Source of the DNA: an uncultured Burkholderiales bacterium
Lineage (GTDB): Bacteria; Pseudomonadota; Gammaproteobacteria; Burkholderiales; Burkholderiaceae_E
Direction: 5' to 3'
DNA length: 12,962 nucleotides
Assembly: GCA_903923345.1 (NCBI GenBank)
Contig: CAIXXI010000394.1
Location: 1-12,962, forward strand
In this document: positions 1 to 7,221 of the stretch, in pieces
How the letters are laid out: each line of letters starts with the position of its first letter
Position numbering within the stretch: position 1 is the stretch's first letter
Notes under the pieces: model-generated
Database searches by the model: none
What the model was told of the DNA's origin: nothing
The model's input: the letters and a program-made list of their open reading frames with translations, nothing else
Made by a program: the position numbers and the translations under genes

Positions 1-606
1 CGCCCCGTTCATGCTGCCATCACCGCCAATCACGAATAGCACGCCGATTCCATTGGCCTCGAGGTGATCGACCATCTCGGCCGGGTCATGCGAACCGCGT
101 GAGGTGCCCAGCACCGTGCCGCCTTCGTGATGAATGTGCGCCACGGATTCGGGCGTCATGGTCATCGGCACATGGCCGTGGCGGGCGATCAGTCCCTCAT
201 ACCCATAGCGGATGCCGTAGATGTGGCGCACACCATAGGCCGCCCACAATTCCAGAACGATGCCGCGCACCACATTGTTCAGGCCTGGGGCAAGACCTCC
301 GCAGGTCACGATCGCGCACTTCACGGTTCGCGGATCGAAGAAGATCTGATTGCGCGGCCCCGCCAGCTCGAAGGCCGGAATCGAATCGGGATCACTCAGG
401 GCTGCTTTCAGGCGCATCAGCGAGTCGTCCAGCAGCACCTTGTCGGCCGCGCCCACGAATTGCACGCCGCGCTCGCCGAGGTGCCGTGCGACCGGGGAGG
501 GCAGCAGGCACTTTCCGAGTGTCTGCACGACCAGATCGGAGGCGGTCAGCGGCTCGCCAGCGTCTTCGAACTGGCCCTGATGGGTCGGGTCCTGTCTCAT
601 CACCAT
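1..606 (-). CDS. pfk: ATP-type 6-phosphofructokinase, plant/trypanosome-like group (partial, C-terminus outside window)
   Basis: Phosphorylates fructose 6-phosphate to fructose 1,6-bisphosphate in the cytoplasm. The frame runs off the window edge; 202 N-terminal codons are visible. About 95 residues precede the first PFK-core motif, TCGGLAPGLNNVVRGI (101-116). Then come GYEGLI (135-140), GGTVLGTSRGSHD (162-174) and GGDGSMNGA (194-202). The long N-terminal region and the CGGL.PGLN and LGTSRG motifs are typical of the plant/trypanosome/spirochaete-type PFK group rather than E. coli PfkA, which starts almost at its glycine loop. Gly197 in GGDG sits where PPi-dependent enzymes have Asp, so ATP use is predicted. 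The second discriminating position, in the TIDND motif, lies outside the window. The start MVM is chosen because GGAG lies 7 nt upstream; the ATG two codons later would be too far from it. It lies 36 nt after ppc, so co-transcription is likely. Confidence 0.88.
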   Translation of the reverse strand, partial: MVMRQDPTHQGQFEDAGEPLTASDLVVQTLGKCLLPSPVARHLGERGVQFVGAADKVLLDDSLMRLKAALSDPDSIPAFELAGPRNQIFFDPRTVKCAIVTCGGLAPGLNNVVRGIVLELWAAYGVRHIYGIRYGYEGLIARHGHVPMTMTPESVAHIHHEGGTVLGTSRGSHDPAEMVDHLEANGIGVLFVIGGDGSMNGA

Positions 607-613
607 GAAGTCA

Positions 614-617
614 CTCC
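614..617 (-). promoter_or_regulatory. Ribosome binding site of the phosphofructokinase gene
   Basis: GGAG on the minus strand ends 7 nt before the ATG at 606-604. This spacing favours that ATG over the in-frame ATG at 600-598. Confidence 0.6.
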
Positions 618-622
618 ATGAA

Positions 623-650
623 GCCGGCGCTGAGGCTCAGCCTCAGCCGG
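623..650 (-). other. Hairpin spanning the ppc stop codon, between ppc and pfk
   Basis: CCGGC (624-628) pairs with GCCGG (646-650), and TGAGGC (631-636) pairs with GCCTCA (640-645). The loop is 3 nt and there is a 2-nt bulge (629-630), giving 11 base pairs. On the minus strand the ppc stop codon (645-643) lies inside the stem. No T-run follows, so it does not look like a full intrinsic terminator. It could mark mRNA processing, protect the 3' end of ppc mRNA, or reduce read-through into pfk. Confidence 0.45.
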
Positions 651-3444
651 TGTTTCTCAGGCCAGCGGCCACGCCGTTGATCGAGATGTGGATGCCTCGT
701 CGCACCCGCTCATTGAGTGGTTCATCGGCCTGACGCGCCCGGTAGCGGCGCATGAGCTCGACCTGCAGGTGGTTGAGCGGATCGACATACGGAAACCGGT
801 GTGCAATCGAGCGGGCCAGCGACGGGTTGGAGGCGAGTCGCTCGGCATCGCCGGTGATTTCCGACAGGGCCGACTGGCAGGCCAGCCACTCGGCCTGGAT
901 GAGGCCAAAGAGGCGGCGTTGCCGCTTTTTGTCGGCACCCAGCTCGAGATACCGCGCAGCAATGCCGAGATCGCTTTTGGCCAGCACCATGTCGAGGTTC
1001 GACAGGAGGGTTCTGAAGAAGGGCCATTGGCGATACATCCGGCGCAGCAGCTCGAGCTTGTCATCGCGCGATCCATCATCCGCGTCGAGAAACGCGTTGA
1101 CCGCCGAACCGAACCCATACCAGCCGGGCAGGGCGACCCGACACTGCCCCCAGCTGAAGCTCCAGGGAATCGCGCGAAGGTCTTCGATGGCGCGATTGGC
1201 TTTGCGAGAAGCGGGCCGTGATCCGATGTTCAGTTCAGCGATTTCCCGAATGGGGGTGGTGTCGAAGAAATAGTCGACGAAACCGGGCGTCTCATAGACC
1301 AGCTTGCGGTAGGCCGCCATGCTCGCCACTGACAGGGCGTCGGCGGTCTTGAGAAAGCGCGCCGGGGCGCTGCGGGTTGGGTGCAGCATGGTGGCTTCCA
1401 GCGTTGCTGCCACCAGCGTCTCGAGGTTGCGCCGGCCAATTTGCGGATGGGCATATTTCGAGGCGATCACTTCGCCTTGCTCGGTCAGCCGAATCTGGCC
1501 GTTGACCGTACCCGGTGGCTGCGCCAGGATCGCCTGATAGCTGGGGCCGCCGCCTCGGCCGACCGTGCCACCCCGTCCATGAAACAGCCGCAAGGTCAGG
1601 CCTTTTTCACGGCGCAGCGGCTCAAACAATGCGACCAGTTCGGTCTCTGCCCGATACAGCTCCCAGTTGCTGGTGAAAAAGCCGCCGTCCTTGTTGCTGT
1701 CGCTGTAGCCCAGCATGATGTCCTGCTCACCGCCTGAACGGACGATCAGATCGATAATGCCGGGCAGCGCATAAAAGGCCTTCATGATCGGCGCCGCCTG
1801 ACGCAGGTCGCCAATCGTTTCGAACAGCGGCACCACGATCAGGTCATTGACTGCATCGCTGTTCAGGGTGCCTCGCATCAGGCCGCCTTCCTTGTGCAGC
1901 AGCAGCACTTCGAGCAGATCGCTCACCGCCTCGGTGTGGGAAATGATGTCGTGGCGCAGCGCCTGGCGGCCGAATCGCTTCAATTGCAGGCTGGCCAGAT
2001 CGAAGATGGCCAGTTCATCGAGCGTGTGCTGAGAGTAGCTGGCGCTCTGAACCCGAAGTGTCCTGGGGTCATTGAGCTGCCTCAGAAGCAGGCGTGTGCG
2101 ATCGGCTTCTGCAAGTGACCGGTAGTTGGGCTCGATTCCCGCTGTGGCCAGCAATTCAGCCACCACCGACTCATGCTTGTCCGAGCTTTGACGCAGATCG
2201 ACCGTCGCCAGATGAAAGCCAAACACCTGCACCGCCCTGATCAGGGGCTTCAGGCGCGGCGCAACCAGTGCGGCACCGTGATGCGCAACCAGTGACTCCG
2301 ACAGAACCTTCAGATCGGCCAGAAACGCCTGCGAATCAGGGTAGGGGGCCGAGGGCGCCAGCGCATGGCGCAGTGCCTCGGTGCCGGTCAATGCCTGCAG
2401 GCTTGCGGCCAGGCGGGCATAAATGCCCACCAGCGCGCGCCGATACGGCTCGTCATGCCGGTGCTCGTCACGGTCACCGGACGCTTCGGCGAGCGCGGCC
2501 ATCGCCGGTGTGATCTGCACCAGCAAGGTGGAGATCGACAACTCCGCGCCCAGTTCATGGACTTCCGTAAGGTAAAAGCGCAGCGCGGTTTCACACTGCC
2601 TGCGAAGTGCCAGCGCCAGGGTATCTGCCGTCACATTGGGGTTGCCGTCCCGATCGCCGCCGATCCAGTTGCCCATTTGAAAGAAGCTGGCAATGTTGTG
2701 GCCGGGCAGGGCTTCTTCGATCTGCTCGTACAGGCGCGGTATCTCCTGCAGGAAGGTCGAACGGTAATAGCTCAGAGCGTTTTCGATCTCGTCGGTGACG
2801 GTGAGCTTCGTGTACCGAAGCATCCGGGTCTGCCAGAGTTGGGTGATGCGCGCGCGAATGAGGGATTCGATGCGCTTGCGTTCCGGGTCGGTGCCGGCTG
2901 AGTCCCGAGCGGTGATCAACTCGGCCACCGCGCGCTGTGCATCCAGGATGCTCTTGCGCTGCACTTCAGTCGGATGGGCGGTGAGCACCGGGGAAATATG
3001 GGCATGGTCCAGCACGCGGGCGATGTCTGCGGCGCGAAAGCCCTTGTCTGCCAGGCGCTCGAAGGTCCGCGCCAAGGAACCCTCCTGCAGGTCGCCCGCC
3101 CGCTCATGCGCCTCGCGGCGGCGCACGTGGTGGCGGTCCTCCGCGATATTGGCCAGGTGCGAGAAATAGCTGAACGCCCTGACGACCGACACCGTCTGAT
3201 CAACCGTCAGGTTCTTGAGCAGCCGGTCCAGGGTGCGGCCTGCGGCCGCATCGCGCTTGAGGCGGAATGCAACCGACAACTGTCGCACGCGCTCGATCAG
3301 ATCAAAGGCATCGCGGCCTTCCTGCTCCCGAATCACGTCGCCCAGGATGCGGCCCAGGAATCGGATGTCGGACTGGAGCGCCTCATCCTTGTTCACCGCC
3401 AGAGCGGATGCATCGCGAGCGGGGCGTTTTGGTGCAGCGTTCAT
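643..3444 (-). CDS. ppc: Phosphoenolpyruvate carboxylase
   Basis: Carboxylates PEP with bicarbonate to oxaloacetate, the anaplerotic feed of the TCA cycle; cytoplasmic. The 933-residue product is slightly longer than E. coli Ppc (883). All signature blocks are intact: LTAHPTE (154-160, catalytic His157), GGDRDGNPNVT (262-272), VDLRQSSDKHE (415-425), GYSDSNKDGG (579-588), FHGRGGTVGRGGGP (621-634), LTEQGEVIASKY (653-664), GSRPASRK (741-748), AIPWSFSWGQCR (758-769), and the family C-terminus ING.AAGLRNTG. The frame stays open to an ATG at 3666, but the start at 3444 is preferred. AGGCGG (3459-3454) lies 9 nt upstream of it, and the extra 74 residues would cover the intergenic repeats and overlap the divergent gene. 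pfk follows on the same strand. Allosteric control by aspartate and acetyl-CoA is known for the family but not shown here. Confidence 0.97.
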   Translation of the reverse strand: MNAAPKRPARDASALAVNKDEALQSDIRFLGRILGDVIREQEGRDAFDLIERVRQLSVAFRLKRDAAAGRTLDRLLKNLTVDQTVSVVRAFSYFSHLANIAEDRHHVRRREAHERAGDLQEGSLARTFERLADKGFRAADIARVLDHAHISPVLTAHPTEVQRKSILDAQRAVAELITARDSAGTDPERKRIESLIRARITQLWQTRMLRYTKLTVTDEIENALSYYRSTFLQEIPRLYEQIEEALPGHNIASFFQMGNWIGGDRDGNPNVTADTLALALRRQCETALRFYLTEVHELGAELSISTLLVQITPAMAALAEASGDRDEHRHDEPYRRALVGIYARLAASLQALTGTEALRHALAPSAPYPDSQAFLADLKVLSESLVAHHGAALVAPRLKPLIRAVQVFGFHLATVDLRQSSDKHESVVAELLATAGIEPNYRSLAEADRTRLLLRQLNDPRTLRVQSASYSQHTLDELAIFDLASLQLKRFGRQALRHDIISHTEAVSDLLEVLLLHKEGGLMRGTLNSDAVNDLIVVPLFETIGDLRQAAPIMKAFYALPGIIDLIVRSGGEQDIMLGYSDSNKDGGFFTSNWELYRAETELVALFEPLRREKGLTLRLFHGRGGTVGRGGGPSYQAILAQPPGTVNGQIRLTEQGEVIASKYAHPQIGRRNLETLVAATLEATMLHPTRSAPARFLKTADALSVASMAAYRKLVYETPGFVDYFFDTTPIREIAELNIGSRPASRKANRAIEDLRAIPWSFSWGQCRVALPGWYGFGSAVNAFLDADDGSRDDKLELLRRMYRQWPFFRTLLSNLDMVLAKSDLGIAARYLELGADKKRQRRLFGLIQAEWLACQSALSEITGDAERLASNPSLARSIAHRFPYVDPLNHLQVELMRRYRARQADEPLNERVRRGIHISINGVAAGLRNTG

Positions 3445-3459
3445 GATCTGGGACCGCCT

Positions 3460-3480
3460 ATTGCACGGGGAACGTGCGAT
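3460..3480. promoter_or_regulatory. Inverted repeat in the ppc leader / divergent promoter region
   Basis: GCACG (3463-3467) and CGTGC (3473-3477) form a perfect inverted repeat around 5 nt. The outer bases AT (3460-3461) and AT (3479-3480) also match, with one mismatch in between. The 21-bp dyad lies directly upstream of the probable ppc ribosome binding site. It may be a protein operator or an mRNA stem-loop; the sequence cannot tell which. Confidence 0.4.
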
Positions 3481-3482
3481 CA

Positions 3483-3497
3483 GGACCGATTCGGTCC
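3483..3497. promoter_or_regulatory. 15-bp palindrome GGACCGATTCGGTCC
   Basis: GGACCGA (3483-3489) and TCGGTCC (3491-3497) are perfect inverted repeats around one base. A further copy of GGACCG lies at 3451-3456, over the probable ppc ribosome binding site. In ppc mRNA the GGACCG arm could therefore pair either locally or with the copy at the ribosome binding site. As DNA, it looks like a dimeric-regulator operator between divergent genes. I do not recognise the regulator. Confidence 0.45.
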
Positions 3498-3519
3498 GTC
3501 TGGGAACAGCGCAGCAAGC

Positions 3520-3528
3520 TTTGTACCA
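3520..3528 (-). promoter_or_regulatory. Candidate extended -10 for ppc
   Basis: The minus strand reads TGGTACAAA, an extended -10-like sequence (TGN followed by TACAAA). No good -35 hexamer lies 16-18 bp upstream. Transcription would start near 3513, giving a ppc leader of about 70 nt that contains both inverted repeats. Weak call. Confidence 0.22.
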
Positions 3529-3549
3529 TTCGCGGATGACACCATCGGC

Positions 3550-3555
3550 TAATAT
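3550..3555 (+). promoter_or_regulatory. Weak candidate -10 for the glycosyltransferase operon
   Basis: TAATAT matches TATAAT at four of six positions and is an AT-rich island in GC-rich DNA. No convincing -35 is correctly spaced. If used, transcripts would begin near the ATG at 3563, which opens an 11-codon frame. Confidence 0.18.
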
Positions 3556-3562
3556 CCGGGCC

Positions 3563-3598
3563 ATGAAAGCCACCATGCGCGGGGCAGCCCTGACTTGA
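3563..3598 (+). other. Possible 11-codon leader ORF overlapping the glycosyltransferase start
   Basis: An ATG at 3563 opens a short frame reading MKATMRGAALT. Its TGA (3596-3598) overlaps the TTG start (3595-3597) of the next gene as TTGA. Such an overlap could couple translation to an otherwise weak TTG start. There is no recognisable ribosome binding site, so this may be chance. Confidence 0.15.
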
Positions 3599-4695
3599 AC
3601 CCGACACGCAGCAGTCTTTTCGATGACCTCGAAGCCCATCAACAAGGCGGACCTCAACCGGTGCAACCCACTGTCCAGCCAGCCCCTGTGGTCGCGGCCA
3701 TGATCGCTTCACGCCCGAATCCGCAGGTTTCGGTGGTCATCCCGATCTACAACGAGGCCGACAACCTGCCTGACCTGGTCAGTCGGGTGCATGACGCGAT
3801 GGCGCCCAGCGGGCGCTCGTTTGAACTGATCTGCATCGATGACGGCTCGCGAGATGCGTCCGCGCGCATCCTGCAGGAACTCGCAGCCACCCGAGCCTGG
3901 CTCAGGCCGGTCTATCTGATTCGCAATTACGGCCAATCGACTGCGCTGCAGGCCGGTTTCGATGTCGCCACCGGCGACTTCATCGTGACCCTCGATGGCG
4001 ACCTGCAAAACGATCCGCTCGATGTGCCGTCCCTGCTCGATCACCTGCAGGCGCATCCGGAGCTCGATGTGATCTCGGGCTGGCGCAAGGACCGTCAGGA
4101 TGCGGCGCTGTCGCGCAAACTGCCTTCGAGGCTGGCCAATGGGCTGATTTCGAAGGTCACCGGCGTGAAGCTGCACGACTACGGCTGCGCTCTGAAGGTT
4201 TACCGCGCGCAGGTCATCCACGACCTGCGTCTGTATGGCGAGATGCATCGCTTCATCCCCGCGCTGGCCGCCGAGGTGGGTGCCAAGATCGTCGAGATAC
4301 CGGTTCGCCACCATGCCCGGACCCGCGGCGCATCCAAGTACGGCATCGACCGCACCTTCCGGGTTCTGCTCGATCTGCTCTGGATCAAATTCCTTCTGCG
4401 CTTTTTGCATCGGCCCATTCATGCCTTCGGGGGCGTCGGCCTGGGCTGCGTGTTGCTGGGTGGACTGACCCTGACCTGGCTGAGCTTCGAGAAGCTGGTG
4501 CTGGGGCAGCCCATCGGCGGACGGCCTTTGCTGATGCTGGGGATTCTGTTTCTGCTGCTCGGTGTGCAGCTGGTGGCCACCGGTGTTCTGGGCGAAATGC
4601 TCACCCGCATCTATCACGAGCCCCAGGGCCGCGCGCAGTACATGACCCGTGATGCGCCCCGGCCCGCTGCCCGCAGCGCATCCCAGGGCCGCTGA
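3595..4695 (+). CDS. GT2 polyprenyl-phosphate glycosyltransferase (ArnC/GtrB/DPM1-like) with two C-terminal membrane helices
   Basis: Predicted to move a sugar from a nucleotide-sugar to undecaprenyl phosphate at the cytoplasmic face of the inner membrane. Numbered from the TTG: GT-A fold start VSVVIPIYNEADNL (45-58), IDDGSRD (81-87), the QSTALQAGF loop (114-122), metal-binding DGD (134-136), and the PVRHHARTRGASKYG region (236-250) typical of the GtrB/ArnC/DPM family. Two hydrophobic helices follow at about 276-297 and 311-335, the GtrB-like layout. The start is unresolved. The TTG at 3595 adds a Q/P-rich stretch of about 35 residues with lower third-position GC. The ATG at 3700 gives 331 residues, with the fold starting at about residue 10 as in ArnC. 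GTG at 3661 is a third option, with AAGGCGG about 10 nt upstream. It is the first gene of a plus-strand operon; the sugar cannot be deduced. Confidence 0.9.
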   Translation: MNPTRSSLFDDLEAHQQGGPQPVQPTVQPAPVVAAMIASRPNPQVSVVIPIYNEADNLPDLVSRVHDAMAPSGRSFELICIDDGSRDASARILQELAATRAWLRPVYLIRNYGQSTALQAGFDVATGDFIVTLDGDLQNDPLDVPSLLDHLQAHPELDVISGWRKDRQDAALSRKLPSRLANGLISKVTGVKLHDYGCALKVYRAQVIHDLRLYGEMHRFIPALAAEVGAKIVEIPVRHHARTRGASKYGIDRTFRVLLDLLWIKFLLRFLHRPIHAFGGVGLGCVLLGGLTLTWLSFEKLVLGQPIGGRPLLMLGILFLLLGVQLVATGVLGEMLTRIYHEPQGRAQYMTRDAPRPAARSASQGR

Positions 4696-4703
4696 GCGTC
4701 TCG

Positions 4704-5645
4704 ATGCCAGGACTGGGTCTGGCTGCCCGCCTTGCCGGCGGGCTCTGCCTGATGGCCATTGCGGTCGCGATCGTCGGGCCGCAGCGGCTGGTGAGCAGCC
4801 TGGCCGGCACAGAGCTGCGATGGTTTGCGCTCGCCCTGGGCCTGGCCATCGCAGCCAATGTCTGCTCCTCACTTCGATGGGCCATGATCGCCCGTGCCCT
4901 CGGCCTGGATGCGCCCAACCTGGCCCTGATGCCGATGTATGCCCGCGGGGTGACCAGCAACACCTTGCTGCCAGGGGCGACGGTCTCTGGCGATCTGCTG
5001 CGCAGCTACGAACTCTCCCGACTGGGCAACCCAATGGTCGAGTCGGCTGCCTCGGTGGCCTTCGATCGCTTCAGCGGCCTGTGGACCCTGTGCGTGCTGT
5101 CCTTCGTGGCCGCCGCAAGCGCATGGACCCTGGGCTACGACTTGAGCGGCTCACCGTCGAGTCGCTCGGTCCTGCCTGCCTATGGTCTGCTGCTCGGTGG
5201 CATCGTCCTTGCGCCTTTTCTGCCCTGGCCAATCGACTGGATCCGCCGATTGCCGGGCACGCTCGGGCACAAGGTGGCTGACCTGTGGGAGCGCATGCAT
5301 GCGCCCGGCACCCTGCTGCGACGACGGCTTGCCGAGTCCCTCCTCTTTTCGATCGGGGTTCAGGTGCTCAGCGCCCTGGCGCTGGTTGCCTGTGCCCGAT
5401 CGCTCGGCGTGCAGACGGCACTCGTGCTGATCCTGGCCGCGTCCGCACCGATCTTCGTGATGGCAGCGGTGCCGCTGGGCATTGCAGGCTTCGGGACGCG
5501 TGAGCTCGCCTCGGTGGCCGTCCTGGGCGCGATGGGTGTGGCACCCGATCAGGCCGCAGGCACCGGCCTGCTGTTTGGTGTGTGTGGCGTGATCATGGGC
5601 CTGATGGCCGCACCGCTGTTCCTGTTCCGAGGTGGCAGCAGATGA
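4704..5645 (+). CDS. LPG_synthase_TM / UPF0104 family integral membrane protein (flippase-like)
   Basis: A 313-residue, strongly hydrophobic protein with about seven or eight predicted membrane segments. Family motifs are visible: SSLRWAMIARALG (55-67), LPGATVSGDLLRSYELSR (about 89-106), FDRFSG, and PLGIAGFGTREL near the C-terminus, which matches the conserved Pro-Gly-Gly-x-Arg/Thr-Glu block of this family. Members include the membrane domain of MprF and AglD-like proteins linked to polyprenyl-glycan pathways; a lipid-flipping role is often proposed. There is no soluble aminoacyl-transferase domain, so it is not a complete MprF. It begins 8 nt after the GT2 gene and its stop overlaps the next start as ATGA. 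A role in moving or presenting the lipid-linked sugar is inferred from context only. Confidence 0.82.
   Translation: MPGLGLAARLAGGLCLMAIAVAIVGPQRLVSSLAGTELRWFALALGLAIAANVCSSLRWAMIARALGLDAPNLALMPMYARGVTSNTLLPGATVSGDLLRSYELSRLGNPMVESAASVAFDRFSGLWTLCVLSFVAAASAWTLGYDLSGSPSSRSVLPAYGLLLGGIVLAPFLPWPIDWIRRLPGTLGHKVADLWERMHAPGTLLRRRLAESLLFSIGVQVLSALALVACARSLGVQTALVLILAASAPIFVMAAVPLGIAGFGTRELASVAVLGAMGVAPDQAAGTGLLFGVCGVIMGLMAAPLFLFRGGSR
5629..5635 (+). promoter_or_regulatory. Ribosome binding site deciding the ArnT-like start
   Basis: GAGGTGG ends 6 nt before ATG 5642, inside the end of the upstream gene. It supports the start at 5642, which forms an ATGA overlap, rather than the in-frame ATG at 5582. 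Confidence 0.6.
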
Positions 5646-7204
5646 ACCCGATGGCTTCGAGCTCTGCATCGACTCATCCGCAGCCGGCCGTGGTGGGCTT
5701 GCTGGTGCTTGCGGTCTTTGTCAGCTTCTTTCTCGGTCTGGGCGATGTGCCCTTGTTCGATCTGGACGAGGGCGCGTTCACCGAAGCCACCCGCGAGATG
5801 CTGCAGCGGCGCGATTTCATCTCGACCTGGCTCAACGGTGTGCCGCGTTTCGACAAGCCGGTTCTGATCTATTGGCTTCAGGCCGCATCGGTGACGCTGT
5901 TCGGCCAAAGCGAGTGGGCCTTCCGATTGCCCTCTGCGCTGTGCGCAAGTGCCTGGGTCTGGGTGGTGTTTGCCTTCGTTCGACGCGAACGCGGGGCCAG
6001 CGCCGGGCTGCTGGCCGCTGGGATCACCGCAACCGCAGCGGGCATCACGGTGATCGGTCGGGCCGCCATCGCCGATGCGCTGCTGAATCTGCTCATCGTG
6101 TCTGCGATGGCCAGCGCCTACCTGCATCTGTCCGGAGGCGGGCGTCGCTGGCTGGATCTGAGCTTTGCAGCCATCGGCCTGGGGCTGCTTGCCAAGGGCC
6201 CGGTCGCCATCCTGGTGCCGCTTGCCGTGACCGGTCTGTATTGCGCCAGCCATGGGCAATGGCGTGTCTGGTTGCGCTCGATCTTCGATCTGCGCGGCAT
6301 TGCAATCCTGCTGGCCATCGCCGCGCCGTGGTACATCGCGCAGTATTTGAGCCAAGGCGATGCCTTCATCCAGGGGTTTTTCTTCAAACACAATGTCGAC
6401 CGATTCAGTGCCCCGATGCACGGCTTCAACGGCAGTCTGTTTTTCTATCTGCCCTGGCTGCTGGTGGCAACTCTGCCCTTCACCACGTTGCTGCTCAATC
6501 TGCTGCGACATCTGCGGCCCATCTGGGCTGACCCGCTGCAGCGCTTCTGCCTGATCTGGTTCGGCTTCGTGCTGGTGTTTTTCTCGTTGTCAGGCACCAA
6601 ACTGCCGCACTACGCCTTTTACGGTTACACCGGGCTGTTCGTGCTGATGGCCCTGAACGCGCCCCGGCTGCGCTCGCCTGTGCTGATGCTGCTGCCCGCG
6701 CTGGTGGTGTTCGTGCTGCTGGCCTGTCTGCCCTGGGGCCTGGACAAGGCGGTTGGGCATGTACCCGATCCCTATTACCGCGAGGCCGTGGCCAGCATCC
6801 AGGGACAGCTCGGCCACACCTACTTTCTGGCGCTGGCATTGGCGATCGGCACGACTCTGTGGATGATGCGTGTACCCGGGCTGTCCCTCACCACCCGACT
6901 GCTGTCGGTCAGCATCCTGCAGGCCGCGCTGATCGCCAGCTTCATTCTGCCTGCAGCCGGACAGGCGCAGCAGTCGCCGGTCAAGGAGGCCGCCGCAGTG
7001 GCTCGCGCCCGCAACGATCAGGTGGTCATGTGGAAGATCGATGTGCCCAGCTTCCTCGTCTATTCGGGTCGACTGGTCGAGAAGCGGGAACCCCGACCGG
7101 GCGATGTCGTTCTGACCAAGTCCAAGCACCGCAGCGCCTTGCCCAGCCATCAGGTGCTGTATGAGAAAAATGGCGTCGCTCTGGTCAGTCTCGACCGCAG
7201 CTGA
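5642..7204 (+). CDS. ArnT/PMT-like GT-C glycosyltransferase (polyprenyl-phosphate sugar-dependent)
   Basis: Predicted to transfer a sugar from polyprenyl phosphate to an acceptor (lipid A, other envelope glycan or protein) on the periplasmic side. The 520-residue multi-spanning protein opens with one helix (about 16-33), then the GT-C signature DLDEGAFTEATREML (40-54), with Asp42/Glu43 in the place of the family's catalytic acidic residues. FDKPVLIYWL (70-79) follows, with the conserved Lys-Pro of ArnT. Further on come GLGLLAKGPVAI, AAPWY and LSGTKLPHYAFY, all characteristic of ArnT/PMT_2 proteins. The C-terminal part carries further helices and a short soluble tail. ArnT itself is about 550 residues. 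Its place after a GT2 polyprenyl-phosphate sugar synthase fits a donor-transferase pair. No genes for aminoarabinose synthesis (arnA/B/D) are nearby, so the sugar is probably simple or made elsewhere. Confidence 0.88.
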   Translation: MNPMASSSASTHPQPAVVGLLVLAVFVSFFLGLGDVPLFDLDEGAFTEATREMLQRRDFISTWLNGVPRFDKPVLIYWLQAASVTLFGQSEWAFRLPSALCASAWVWVVFAFVRRERGASAGLLAAGITATAAGITVIGRAAIADALLNLLIVSAMASAYLHLSGGGRRWLDLSFAAIGLGLLAKGPVAILVPLAVTGLYCASHGQWRVWLRSIFDLRGIAILLAIAAPWYIAQYLSQGDAFIQGFFFKHNVDRFSAPMHGFNGSLFFYLPWLLVATLPFTTLLLNLLRHLRPIWADPLQRFCLIWFGFVLVFFSLSGTKLPHYAFYGYTGLFVLMALNAPRLRSPVLMLLPALVVFVLLACLPWGLDKAVGHVPDPYYREAVASIQGQLGHTYFLALALAIGTTLWMMRVPGLSLTTRLLSVSILQAALIASFILPAAGQAQQSPVKEAAAVARARNDQVVMWKIDVPSFLVYSGRLVEKREPRPGDVVLTKSKHRSALPSHQVLYEKNGVALVSLDRS

Positions 7205-7221
7205 CGCTGCGTGCACCACCG

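Noticed and set aside
99..621. Plus-strand open frames opposite the phosphofructokinase gene
   Set aside because: The minus-strand frame carries clear PFK motifs and reads through to the window edge; the plus-strand translations are R/H-rich and featureless.
3445..3666. N-terminal extension of PEP carboxylase to the upstream ATG at 3666
   Set aside because: The extra 74 residues resemble no part of the family, cross the intergenic dyads and overlap the divergent gene; AGGCGG before 3444 supports the shorter start.
3709..5034. Long open frame on the minus strand (about 440 codons) opposite the GT2 and flippase-like genes
   Set aside because: Its translation is Q/H/R/G-rich and without any recognisable domain, and it lies antisense to two genes with clear family motifs. 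Such frames are common in GC-rich coding DNA.
4704..5645. Reading the LPG_synthase_TM protein as MprF (lysyl-phosphatidylglycerol synthase)
   Set aside because: The product is only 313 residues of membrane protein and lacks the C-terminal aminoacyl-transferase domain required for that activity.
5549..6511. Minus-strand open frame of about 320 codons opposite the ArnT-like gene
   Set aside because: Q/G/H-rich composition with no motif, entirely antisense to a well-supported GT-C gene.
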